Shown: positions 11,083-23,800 of the stretch, one piece after another
How positions within the stretch are numbered: the stretch's first letter is position 1
How the letters are laid out: every line of letters begins with the position of its first letter
From: Plumapathes pennacea
Lineage: Eukaryota; Cnidaria; Anthozoa; Antipatharia; Myriopathidae
Assembly: GCA_964036295.1 (NCBI GenBank)
Contig: OZ038468.1
Location: 3,158,501-3,222,500, forward strand
Direction: 5' to 3'
DNA: 64,000 nucleotides
The notes under the pieces: generated by a model
What the model was told of the DNA's origin: nothing
Databases searched by the model: none
What the model saw: only the letters and a program-made list of their open reading frames with translations
Position numbers and translations under genes: made by a program

Positions 11083-14000
11083 GGGGGGGGGGGGGGGGGG
11101 GGGGTTGTTCCGCGTGGGCCTACGCAAATTAACAGTAAGCAGTAATATGTCTGTAAGCGTAGCTGTAATTTGTTGAGTGTAATGTTGTAGTGTGCTTGTA
11201 ATAATTATGTGGGTGAAGTGCTGAAAATAAGACACTTACTTGGCGGCCATTCTTGTCCTCAGCTTTTTCGCTCTCTTGCGCAGAGACTTCTGTCGTTCCT
11301 GGTCTGCTTTCTCTTTCTCTTCAGCTTTTTCTGACGGCATCTCCTTGATATACTGCAGGGACACTGTTTCCTGATAACATAAAAATAAAGATCAAAACCA
11401 AAACATCTGACACTCTGCGAGATCAAGAGGAAACTCCCAACCATTCAATAAGAAAATGTCTGATGTGGTGAGAATTCATAGACAAATCAGCTTTCATCTA
11501 AGCAAGCTATCAAGCGGCAAATTCTCCATAATACACCGTATATCTCTGGTGAGAGACTGGAAGAGAAAATTGAAGTTGATCACTCTCAGAGCGCCGTTAA
11601 CCCTTAGTGACCAATAGTAATCAACTTCAATTTTCTCCTTCAGTTTCTCACCAGAATTATATCATATAGTAAGGAGAACTTGGCTTTTGATACCTTGCTC
11701 AGATGATAGCTGATTAAACTATCAATTGAAAAATTGAAGTTGATCACTCTCAGAGCGCCGTTAACCCTTAGTGACCAATAGTAATCAACTTCAATTTTCT
11801 CCTTCAGTTTCTCACCAGAATTATATCATATAGTAAGGATAACTTGGCTTTTGATACCTTGCTCAGATGATAGCTGATTAAACTATCAATTGAAAAATTG
11901 AAGTTGATCACTCTCAGAGCGCCGTTAACCCTTAGTGACCAATAGTAATCAACTTCAATTTTCTCCTTCAGTTTCTCACCAGAATTATATCATATAGTAA
12001 GGAGAACTTGGCTTTTGATACCTTGCTCAGATGATAGCTGATTAAACTATCAATTGAAAAATTGAAGTTGATCACTCTCAGAGCGCCGTTAACCCTTAGT
12101 GACCAATAGTAATCAACTTCAATTTTCTCCTTCAGTTTCTCACCAGAATTATATCATATAGTAAGGATAACTTGGCTTTTGATACCTTGCTCAGATGATA
12201 GCTGATTAAACTATCAATTGAAAAATTGAAGTTGATCACTCTCAGAGCGCCGTTAACCCTTAGTGACCAATAGTAATCAACTTCAATTTTCTCCTTCAGT
12301 TTCTCACCAGAATTATATCATATAGTAAGGAGAACTTGGCTTTTGATACCTTGCTCAGATGATAGCTGATTAAACTATCAATTCTCACTACATCCCTCAT
12401 ACAATTCCTTCTGAAAGGTTGGGAGAATCTGTATTTTAAGCTTGGGGGTGAAAGGGTTAACAAACCTCTTTGTCTTCTTTGGGACCCGGGAGGTCAGCGA
12501 GAGCTGCTTGGTGCTTTTTGCCACGCAGATGACTCAGCAAGTACACTTCAGAAATAATCTGTAGAAAGGGTGAGAAATCCAATATATGTCACTCAATTGG
12601 AAAAGAAAGTATTAGATTAAAGGACAGACGTGATCAAAAGTACTGTTTGAATGTATGTAACTGTGTATTTCTCTCTATTAGTCCGCCCATCTCTTTTATA
12701 AGCATGCCAGAAGCCAGAAGAACAGGGATATCTGGGGGCGATTAGCCTAGAATACCACAAGGGGAGGTGTCATGAGATGCGCATGCGCGCGCGTTTGGTC
12801 GAATCTTAAAAACATTCGCCCAATCTTTTCAAGTTTGAAATCCAAGATGGCGTCCACAACGGCGGCGAGCGATCGAGCGGCAGATCCACCGCCGTTGTGG
12901 ACGCCATCTTGGATTTCAAACTTGAAAACATTGGGCGAGTGATTTTAAAATTCGATCAAACGCGCACGCATGCGCATCTCATGACACTGCCCCTTTAATT
13001 GATAAAGACTGTGGGGGAGGGGGGGAGGGTAGTAGAGAGACAAATACAAGTACAAACTTTACCTCTACGTTACACAAAGTGCACATTTTCTTTTGGTCAT
13101 ACGGAGTCACTGCGGGTACTTCATCTTGTGTCGAGTGCTTCGACACACCAGCTGCCTGCGTTTCATGAAAAATACACAGAGATACTTAATACTGTAAAGA
13201 CTGGCCTCACAGTAAATTAAAATGAAAATCGTAAATGCATCAACACAGGGTTGATGTGAATAAACGCCGTAAAGAATGTGTAGACTGAACGTTTTAACCA
13301 TTTTACTCCCAAGAGTGATCAACTTCAATGTTCTCCTTCAGTTTCTCACCAGAAATATATCATACATTAAGGAGAACTTGGCTTTTGATACCTTTCTCAG
13401 ATGATAGCTGATTAAACTATGAATTCTCACTACATCACTCATACATATTCCTCTTAAAAGGTTGGGAGAATCTGCATTTTGAACTTGGAAGTGAAAGGGT
13501 TAACAGTTAGCCATCCCGCTCAAGTCAGTGAAAAATTGAGGTGTAAAAACCTGGCTCTCTACTCGTGGCTCGGATGACCACGTAAAATGGCGGCCCCGTC
13601 TAAATAAGAACTAAAGGGACATGAAAGAACCACTGAGGACGCAACCAAATCTCTGGCAGTGACCACCCTCAGTACTATCATATGAAATGGCGAAGCTAAT
13701 ACAATAATACAATACGTCGGAGACTGCTGACTAACGCTCAAAACATGAGCCAACACAATTTTTGTGGAGTTCAGCATGTTCACATTAATACAGCACGCAG
13801 AAAGGTTCAAGGAACTATAGTACTGCATTTTGTTCAATTATTTTCCTCTTTGGAGAACTTTCTACATACTGGGATGTTATTGCTTTCTCGACAACAGGAC
13901 TGACTGACAAAAATGTCACCAAATATATATATTGAATTAGCCTTCGCCCGAACAAGAACTCGAGTTAAAACACTCAGGTACCTTTTCCTTGACTTGCTCC

Positions 14001-17000
14001 AATTGATGTTCGTGTCTCCTCATAGTCTCAGTTTGCTACAGTAATAAAAGTCAAAACACAGATATTTAAACAAATGGTAAAAACATGTTGAACAAAATTC
14101 GACGTCATACAACCTTTGCTTCAAAATCCCTTCAACCGTTTCAATTGTTTGAAGCCGTTTGGCACAGAACAACATTAAAGAGGATGCAACAATGCTTTAA
14201 CAGAAGTCGAAAAGATATTGAAACCGTTTGACAGGGCCTTAAAATTCAAAAACAAAATCTTGTGTACATATACTGAGCGACAAAAGAAATGTCACACCAG
14301 TAAGCGGCAAATGAAACAATACACCAGTAAATTAGTCAATATTTTTTTAATATTTTCAATAAAGATTCAGCAAAGATTTCTTGCCTTTCCCTGATTGCCT
14401 GGATTGTGATTTTTTGCCATATGATTAATTTTTTGATATAACGTTATTGTACATATATAAGTTGTACAGTCGACTCCCGATAACTCGAACCTTCAAGGGA
14501 AATCGAAAAAGGTTCGAGTTATCGAGAGTTCGAGTTATCGAGGGTGAAATTATATAGAAAATGACCTGAAGGGAAGCGAAAATTACTTCTGAGTTAGCGG
14601 GAGGTTCGAGTTATCGAGGGTTCGAGTTATCGGGGTCGGCTGTAGTGTTGGGCGTAGCAACTATCTGTGTAATTACTAAGAAAAAAAGAAAGAAAGAAAG
14701 AATTGTTTAGCTTGCCTTTTGTTGAATCTTTAACTGGAGTTGTTCAGTTGCCGTCTGCAGAGCTTCATTCCGTGCAGCAATACGCATCTCCCTTTCCCTA
14801 AAGCACGAAGAAAGAATAGACTAAACACATCAAACCACACAAGTGAACGCAGAGTGATGTATCGTACGGTTGGCCATTTCCGAAACACCCGTTGCCTCTG
14901 CTTCAAAAACGAGGCCTAATGCGATAACCTTTCCATTGAAATGAAATGTGAGTAACTAAAGTTTGCACAAAGAATCTCAGAAATAGCCACACACAACAAA
15001 AAGTACTTTATGTACGCCGGGATTTAGTGACCCGCCGTGTGTCTTTTTACTGACCTCGCTCTCTCTTTTGCAGCTTCTTCTCTTGCTTTCTCCTTCTCAA
15101 GTTTCTCTCGTTTGTACTTTGCCTCCTGCACATTGCATGTAAAAGAAAGTAATTCGCTCACTGCACGGTGCCGCCATCTTGGATTCAAAGCGAGGCTAGC
15201 CTAGCACGAAATTCGCCAGAAATGGAACAAGAGAGATTTCTATCGCTCTAAAGCACCAAGGCGTCCTCTGAGGAGATGCACATGTTTCATTTGGGGAGTC
15301 ACATGCACACATTTCCAAGGTAACATTCTCAGTTTTGCCAGGTCAACCTCGTTTTGAAGCTCGTGCCAGTTCCCGTACAAAGAGCCCGTAGACGCAAATA
15401 TTTCAAAAACACAAAAACGGCAACTTAACAAAATTCACAAGCCGTTTCGGATTAACATTTTCCTAATGACGGAAAATCAAAAGGAAGTGTTGTAAACAAG
15501 ACAGTTGTTCGAAAAGAGGACGAGAAATTATAAAGAAAAAAGAGGTTTCATAATGTAAAATTCAGTGTTAGAACAGTGAAATATCGATTTGGCTTCGGAG
15601 CTGCCTGTACACATAGGTAGAAAAGGGTTGGTTTATCTCAAACACACACACCAGCCCTAAATTTACCACACTAGCGCCTAATTTAACAAGCACGTGCATT
15701 TTACAACTTCAAACCGACGAAAATATGTAACTTTTTACAGATACAGGTCTCAAATGCATAGCTGCAACATTATTTGGCCATGTTATTGGATTAAATTGTG
15801 GCGTAGCAAAATTGGTTCAACTTGTACAATACACGTTTAATACTTTTATCAAATTGGCTCCGAACTGCAGTATGCTATCACTTCTGTCGGCCAAATATGA
15901 ATAACTGGTGTATCAACTAGGTGTTGATGAGGGTAATGGAACGCCGTAAAAGAGACAATAGCTGACGTTTCGAGCGCTAGCCCTTCGTCAGAGCGAATCA
16001 TACAGTCGAACCTCGCTCTGACGAAGGGCTAGCGCTCGAAACGTCAGCTATTGTCTCTTTTACGGCGTTCCATTACCCTCATCAACACCTAATTGATACA
16101 CCAGTTTGTCTTCCGCCACGCCGACGCAGTCAACCTAGTTCTCTTAAGAGCTGGTATTACAAATATGAAAAACGCTTTTATAAGAGTTGCCAACGACTTC
16201 CAACTGACCTGTTCCAACTTCTTCTGCTGCATCTCCTCCAGTCTTGCTAATCTTTCAGCTTCAAGTTGTCGCCGCCTTTCCTAAAAACGTAAACCCAAAA
16301 AGGAACAAGCTTGTGAAATTCAATATTACTATCTATTATACAGTACGACTTTCTTGTACCAACTTGAAGGTTGCATCTCAGATATAAAGCAGAACAGTGT
16401 GAACCTTGTGTAAATCAAGAGCTTTTGTGTACACATTTTTCATTTTTAAAATCTCGTCAATCGATTGTACCCAGTAGTGAGTGCAGTCAAATAAAGTAAG
16501 TATGTTTATTTACTTGCGCTGCAGCTTCTTTTGCTTGCTGTTCCTCTTTCTTTCTTTGTCTTTCCTCTTGAATGTCCTGCAGTCTTGCTTCATGGCCCTG
16601 GACAACACACAGAGCAAAGAACTGTTAGCTCAAGAGGCAATATCGCTCAGGGATGTGTCACAGCTTGTGTAGCAAAAGAACTGTTTCACGCACTTATAAA
16701 CTAATTTACTAACGGGTAGTTAAATAAAACAATCAGTAAATGCATTTAATCCACTTAACTCGCCAAGGCTGTGAAATATGCTGCCTTTTACACAAAATAT
16801 AATAAAACTTGTAACTACTCTGCTTCTTTAAAACGCTATGGACGAAAACTTTATGGATATGTAAAAATAAAAATAAAAAAATGAGTGAAACGCTAGCACG
16901 ATAGCTGACAAGTCGACAGTATAGTAAAACACTTCACAACAGAAAACGATGGCAGAAAGAAGCGTTTAAAAACTGTTTAAGAAACAACTGTTCAGTCTAA

Positions 17001-20000
17001 TCCAGCTACTTCAAACAAACAAACAAACAAACAAACATGTAAGCAAACAAACAAACAAACAAACAAACAAACAAACAAACAAACACAGAGCAAGTTTACA
17101 CACCTGATGTCTTGTCATGACTTCGATTTTCTTGTTCTGAGCTTCCAAATGGTTAATGAACGCGATTTCGTTGACCTGCCATAGAAATTGTGTTCAGACC
17201 TTTATCACTAACAGCTCTATATACTAAAAACAAACGAGTGGAAAGCGAAAACCAATTCCAGAAAGTAAACCAAGTCATAGATCAAAGTAGCGTGAAGTGT
17301 CATTGTAGTTTTAGGGACTTCTATTTTGGTGACCGGGATTCCGACCCAAAAAGCCTACAATCATTTGCAGTGAAATAGCGATCGGTCCCCAGTCGTGTCA
17401 CTCAAGACCTCGGGCCAATATTCTCCCAGTACGGCCCTCGCACTTGGTCAAATAAACAATAAACTACTTTTGGCGAGGAAATATGCACGGATAATTGTCC
17501 GAGGATATTATCTGTTCCGAGAAGCGAACAGTTGCCCGAGAGCGAAGTTCGAGGGCAACTGAGAGCTTCTAGGAAGAGATGATGTCCAAGGACAATTATT
17601 CGTGCATATTTCCGAAGCCAAAAGTAGTTTATTGTCTTTATTATCCTTCAACTATTTCGACAGAGGTTAATCGCTGATAATGTCCGCTCGTGAGCGGACG
17701 TTATTCGGTCACGTGTCACGATTTCACCAATCACGCGCGGGAGGAAATATTTGAAGGGTCATAATAATATATATTTACCAAATGGAGCAACATATAACAG
17801 AGACTTAATACAACTTAACCCTTCACTTTGACAGATATACCCCTAACAATCTATATATAGCAGCTGGGTGAGTGAAGAATTGGGAACTGATCAGTCAATC
17901 AGCTTTCATCCGAGGACGCTACCAATTGCTTCTAATTCTTCTCACTGTGTGATATATTTCTGGTGAGGGTTTGAAAAGAGAAAATTGAAGTTGATCACTC
18001 TCACCTTGGCCTCCTCTCCTTTGGCCTTACGTATTTTCTCCTGTAGCACCAGTAACCTCTGCTGCTCGGCCCGTTGTTGTTTCTGTGACAAATGATTTTG
18101 TTGTTCCTGGATGAGTTCTTCTTTTAGCTCTTGCACTTTCTGAACCTGTTCATCAGCACACATAAAAAAAGAAGCTTCTTGTTTAGTCACTTAACTGTCA
18201 CTCCTGAGCTCAAAATACAAATTCTCCTAATCATCCAAGAAAAAAATTTATGAGTGGTGTAGTGAGAATTGATAGGTGAATCAGCTTTCGCCTGATTGAA
18301 TTATCAAGCAGTAAACTCTCCAAACTGTATCACATATCTTTGGCAAGAAACTGAAGGAGAAAATTGAAGTTGATCACTGGCATTGGCATATCACATCTAC
18401 AATGCCTTAGTTAACACATTCAACTCCCTCTGAACGGACACCTGCCGTTTCTTCAGTCATTTACTCTAACTGAACTCTCTTCAAGACGGACACCTCTCTA
18501 AAACGGACAGTTGGAGCTGGTCCCGATGCTGTCCGTCTTAAAGGAAGTTGATTGTACACTCTAAATTTAGGTGCATTGTTTTTGTTTGTTTGTTTGTTTG
18601 TTTGTTTGTTTGCTTTTTTTTATAGTGCTCGTCCAGTTTTTTTTTAAAGAACAAAATATTGCAAATTGCTTTGTTACAATAGACCATTTCCGAGATGCAA
18701 CCTCTGTTTCAAAACGAGAACTAGTGTGGAACCTTTGTTATGAATCTTACAGTTTTAGTCCCATGTTCGTTTCCATAAAATTCAAACTCAGTTTTATATA
18801 AAAACAAGTTTTGCACAGGCCTCGTTTTAAAATACATGTGGAGGCGTCAGGCATATCGGAAACGGCCTGGTAAAAGCGATTATCATCCGCTTTCCCCAAA
18901 CAGCGCACTTTCGCATTGCAGACTGTTTTGCAGTCTACAGTGCAGCTTATGCAGCATGTTTCAAGCAGAACTCGTTAATCGCAGCTGTACCTTCTCAGAC
19001 AACATCTGTAACTTGTTCAATCTCTCGTCCAGAAGACGTTCTCGCTGGTGTTGAGCTTTCGCCTAAAAATGACAAAGACGGTATACATAGAGGATATTAC
19101 ACGGCGGCGCGAAGATACGAATTTTATTTTCGAATGGTAAAATATTGTTTTTACCACTCGAAAATAAAATCCATATCTTCAAGCCGCCGTGTAATTTTCT
19201 TTTTATTATATTAGACACGAGTGTTTTACGAGAAATTGCACAAACAACCGTGCAAAAGCGGGAAATGATGCCAACGATATCCTCACTAGTGAGGATATGG
19301 AAAATACGCCACTCGGGTCCCGGATGTAGTTTCATATGGATTTTACGCACGGTATATTTTCCAGTAAAACACTCGTGTCTATATAATAATGTTCGTTCTC
19401 ACCACAATAGAGACGACGAAGTAGCAACGATAGTTTGGTCGAAATTAGTTCAATTGTTCTTGTGGTCAGTGGACACGAATACACTTACACCTCAATAGAC
19501 ACTTACAATCTTAGACAAAAGTATGTGTGACACCTATCTTGAGCGGTTCTCAGCTCACAGGTTCGAAGCTTATGAATCCCCCCTCGACAATGTTGAAGAC
19601 ATAAACTTCACAACGCACACACATTATGTCTTGGTTCTCTGCTTTCCAACATTGAAATGGGAGGGGGGGGGGGGGGGGGGGAGGGGAGGGGAGGGGAGTG
19701 CGATGGCCCCGTGACAGGTACAAAGCCTGATGTTGTTCAGGCATATTTGTCTTAGATTGTAGATTAGCTATAAATATATAGAGTACAGTGTATATACAGT
19801 TTAGATATAGATACACATGTACACAAAACCCGTATTTTATCACAAAACGTCAAGAGACAACATTTACTTGCCTGCTTTTCTTCGTGTATACGGATAACTT
19901 CTGCTAAAGGTCTGCAAAATATAACATAAAACATTTCAGAGGTTTTCCAAAACTGCTGAAGGGTCTTCATGCAGCGGTATTCGGACGACGTTCCAAATTC

Positions 20001-20795
20001 AAACCAAAACGAAAGTAACTAAAGTTATATTTATACAAGATGTAAGAAAACACCTTCAATCACTAGAAACCAACGTAATATGGGATTTGGTTCTACTTTA
20101 AAGAAGAGACCAATAAGCAGTGAGAAAAAACGCCATCACCACATGCTCCTGATTGGCTAAAAATGCTGGACCAATTCAAAACGTAGCGAACGTGAACATA
20201 GTCAACTCGATTAAATTTTTTTTACCTGCAGCCAAATGCTCTTGGTCATCTAGCCTCCAAGTATCTCGTTAGAGAATGCGAGCTGTACTAAGATTTAAAA
20301 ATTGACCTACTTTTTTCTTGAAGGTGAAGATAATTTCTGGTGCATCTGAACAGCTCTTCCAGGTGAACGACCCTCTGACTGCTCCACGATGTCTCCCCAA
20401 CTCAAATTCTGGCCAGACGCATGCTCAGCTACGAGAGAAGACGACTGCTATGACTACACTTTGTAACGCATCTCGTGTACAAGGAAAACAAAAACGCATC
20501 TCATTTTTCTTCGTGCACTCCTTCGCCGAAGGGGCTCGTGATTTCGAACTTTTCTCGTGTTATCACAACATCCCGAGTGTTTGTACAGTAAAACCTCGCT
20601 ATCTCGAACTCTCAAGGGAACCGAGAAATAGTTTTCAAGAGAAATCGATTTCTGTTCGAGATAGCGGGGTTCTACTGTAGGAAAACACAAAGACATTATA
20701 TTGATTTTATAAAATAACTAAACTCTAATATACTAAACGGCTTTACAAAGCCATGTCTTTGTACTTATAAGTTTTTAGCCAATCAATAGATTCAT

Positions 20796-20834
<39 letters not shown>

Positions 20835-23800
20835 AATTCAGTTTTAAAACGTTACAGAAGGTCGCAAGGTTTACGGTTTGGAAATAAATTCTCAGCTTAC
20901 CATCATAGTTTGCAACCATTTCATCCCACGTCCAACTCTTGCCAGAAGTATTCAGGGTTGAATTTAGCTGAAAAACCAAACAATCAAAGTAATTAAGCAA
21001 ATAAGCAATTTATTACTCAGTACACTAATAAAAATACAAAGGAAAATAAATGAATAAAAGTAATACCTGCAAGTAATATAAGCAACACTTGAGTAACAGT
21101 CCATCAGAGAAGCTGCAGTACGTCATTAGTATAATACTAATGGCTACGGCTTGTTATTTGTTTGGTACAAAAATAAACAATGTGAATAATGACGCGCCAC
21201 GAATTTTAATATTAAAAAAGAATATTAATTAGTTGGACCCCACAAAATCCTACTTGGACCCCTAAATTTTGGAAGAGGGGGTCCGAAGGACCCCCAGTTT
21301 TGAAATTCTGGATACAACACTGAGTATTAATTTTTTTTTTTTTTTTTTTCGGTTCGGGAAGCGTTAAGATAAGGATTATGGAACTAGGGTTATGTTTAGG
21401 TTGACCAGTGCACGTTCAAAAGAAGAAATCTAATTTTGGCGAACGCACTGTAGTCACAAACTACATTTACAAAATAACGCCTCAATCTACAATAATATAC
21501 AGTTGAAGCTCTTGTGAGCGGACACCCTTGGGAAGCAGAAAAAGTGTCCGTAACTGGAACTGTCCGCTTACAAGAATGTGTAAATACAGAGTTGACTGAG
21601 CTGGAGTTTAAATGGGGTTTCGTAGAGGTGTCCGTAAGTAAAGCTGTCCGCTTACGAGAGTGTCCGCCTAGAGAGCTTCGACTGTACGTACACATTGCAC
21701 ATACGTATAACAAATAGAGATTACTTCATGGAAAGTGCGCGCGTACGGTTTTTATTCACGAGTTGTGAAGTATCATAAAACGAACGAGCGAGGCTTTGCG
21801 AGCGAGTGAGTTTTATGATACGAAACAACGAGTGAATAAAAACCGTACAAAGCACTTTCCATGATGTTTTCTGTTTATTATATACATACTGAGACATTTA
21901 TGATGGGACCGGGAAACCCTTTAAAAGTAGTGAAAAATCGTCGTTCGCAGCTTGTGATTGGACGAACGATTTTTTTCACGTGTGAAAAGCGTCGTTCGCG
22001 GCCTCTCATTGGCTAGAACTCATTTGCGTACGAAATTTTACGATATGGCTTTTTCGTGAGTATGTCTCAGTATGTATATAATAAATACTCTATAAGCAAT
22101 TAAATAAGTTCACACGTACACGTCTTATTCATCCTCACCTCGTCAGCCTTGCCACTATAACCCGCTTCTCCTTCCCCGGATTCTCCACCTTCTTCCATCT
22201 CCAGCTCCGGCGTCTCGCACTCTCCGTTCAGAGCTGTCACAAAAGCTTCCTCTTTGGCAATTTCCTCCGTGAGAATCGCCACGTGTTCCATGGCAGACTG
22301 AATGGTGCGCTCCTGCATCTCCTCGTACTCCTTGTTCAGCGACTCCTCTTGTTCCATGGCGGCGCAAATGGCTTTTTCGTGTTCTTCATCAGAAGCGTTG
22401 TCTTGTTCGATGTCGTTAAAGTCCAGCGGTGTATCGGGTTTATCGTTTTCGCTGCCGTGTTGCCTCTCAGCGGCAATGGTTTGACTGCACGACACAGTTG
22501 GCCTGCTGTCATTTCGTCCCTCAACAACTGCATTTGTCACAGACGACGTATTGTCATTCCGCCCCTCAACAACTGCATTTGTCACAGACGATTTATTGCC
22601 ATTCCTTTCCTCAACGACTGCATTTATAGTGCCAGTCGACTTGTTGCCACTCCTTCCTTCGACGACTGCATTTGTCACAGTCGACTTGTTGTCATTTTTT
22701 CGATCAGTCGCTATATTTGCTCTATAGTGACCGTTTAATCTTCTCCTTTCCACAGGTCGTTTTCCTTTCTCCTTCACTTGTTTCCTTCGTGACTGCGCTT
22801 GCTTGTGTCCACCGTCCACAAGTTTCTTTCCGTGATGGACAGTTTCCCAGCCTTCACTATCAGAGTCACTGGAATCACAATTCGATATCTGTTGATACTT
22901 CTCCTTCTCTTCAATTCTACTTTTAAGTGAATCCTGCTTCGATCTGGGACAAGTTGGCTTAGATGGTGGGGTACCCTTCACTTTATCCGCCCAGGATAGA
23001 ACAGGTTTGTTGCTAGATTCAGCAGGGTTTGTTGCAGATTGTCCAGTAGCTGGTGAGCTGAAGCTGAGATTTCTAACAGGACTCGTCGTTGAAACTCGTT
23101 GAGCCGTCGGTTGGAAAGCAGATACAGGACTCGGGATTAGAGTTTTGCCGGGGGAAGACTTTCTTACTTCCCAAGCTAGTGAAGTTGGTCTGTTGACAAT
23201 AAGAGGTTAGTAAATAAAAAACACAAACAAACATGATTGTGAAAGTGGCTTATGGCAGTGTTCACGTTGCTGGGTGCGTGCGCTTCGTAATCCCTCAAAA
23301 GGAGATCACAGAGGCCTCGCCTTGCTTAGGGTGGTAACCTAAACCTGACCATAACCTAACCCTAATCCTAACTCCTAACCCTAATCCTGACCCTAAGCTT
23401 GAACCTAACCTATACCTAAGCGAGGCGAAACCTAGGTGATCTCCTTTTGAGGGATTACGTACCGCGTCCATTTTAACTCTTTAATATCTTGCTCAAATGA
23501 AAGCTGATTAAGTATCAGTTCTCACTAAAAGGTTGATGGAGTCTCCACTTGAGCTTAGGAGTGAAAAGGTTAAGTTTACTTTAGAAAGAGAAACGTTGTT
23601 TCGCATTGAAACGCTTATAGGTTAAGTAAGCAGGGCTGGTGTCATATAAAGTAGACAGATAAAGTACTTCTTGTATGCTACTGGTTGCAAAAACTTCTGG
23701 GCTCGGTTTTTAGAAAGGCGATTAAGCTAATCCAGGATTAACGAAATTCTTTCTCTCGACCTCTCTTACAATAAACTGCAGGGTTTTGTTCGAAGATGGA

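Noticed and set aside
11572-12385. CRISPR-like array
   Set aside because: Units are contiguous 164-bp tandem copies without spacers, in a eukaryotic intron.
22100-22981. A separate 293-aa gene starting MKGTPPSKP
   Set aside because: It is the inner part of SCAPER exon 5; the reading frame continues upstream to a good acceptor at 23190 and matches SCAPER motifs.
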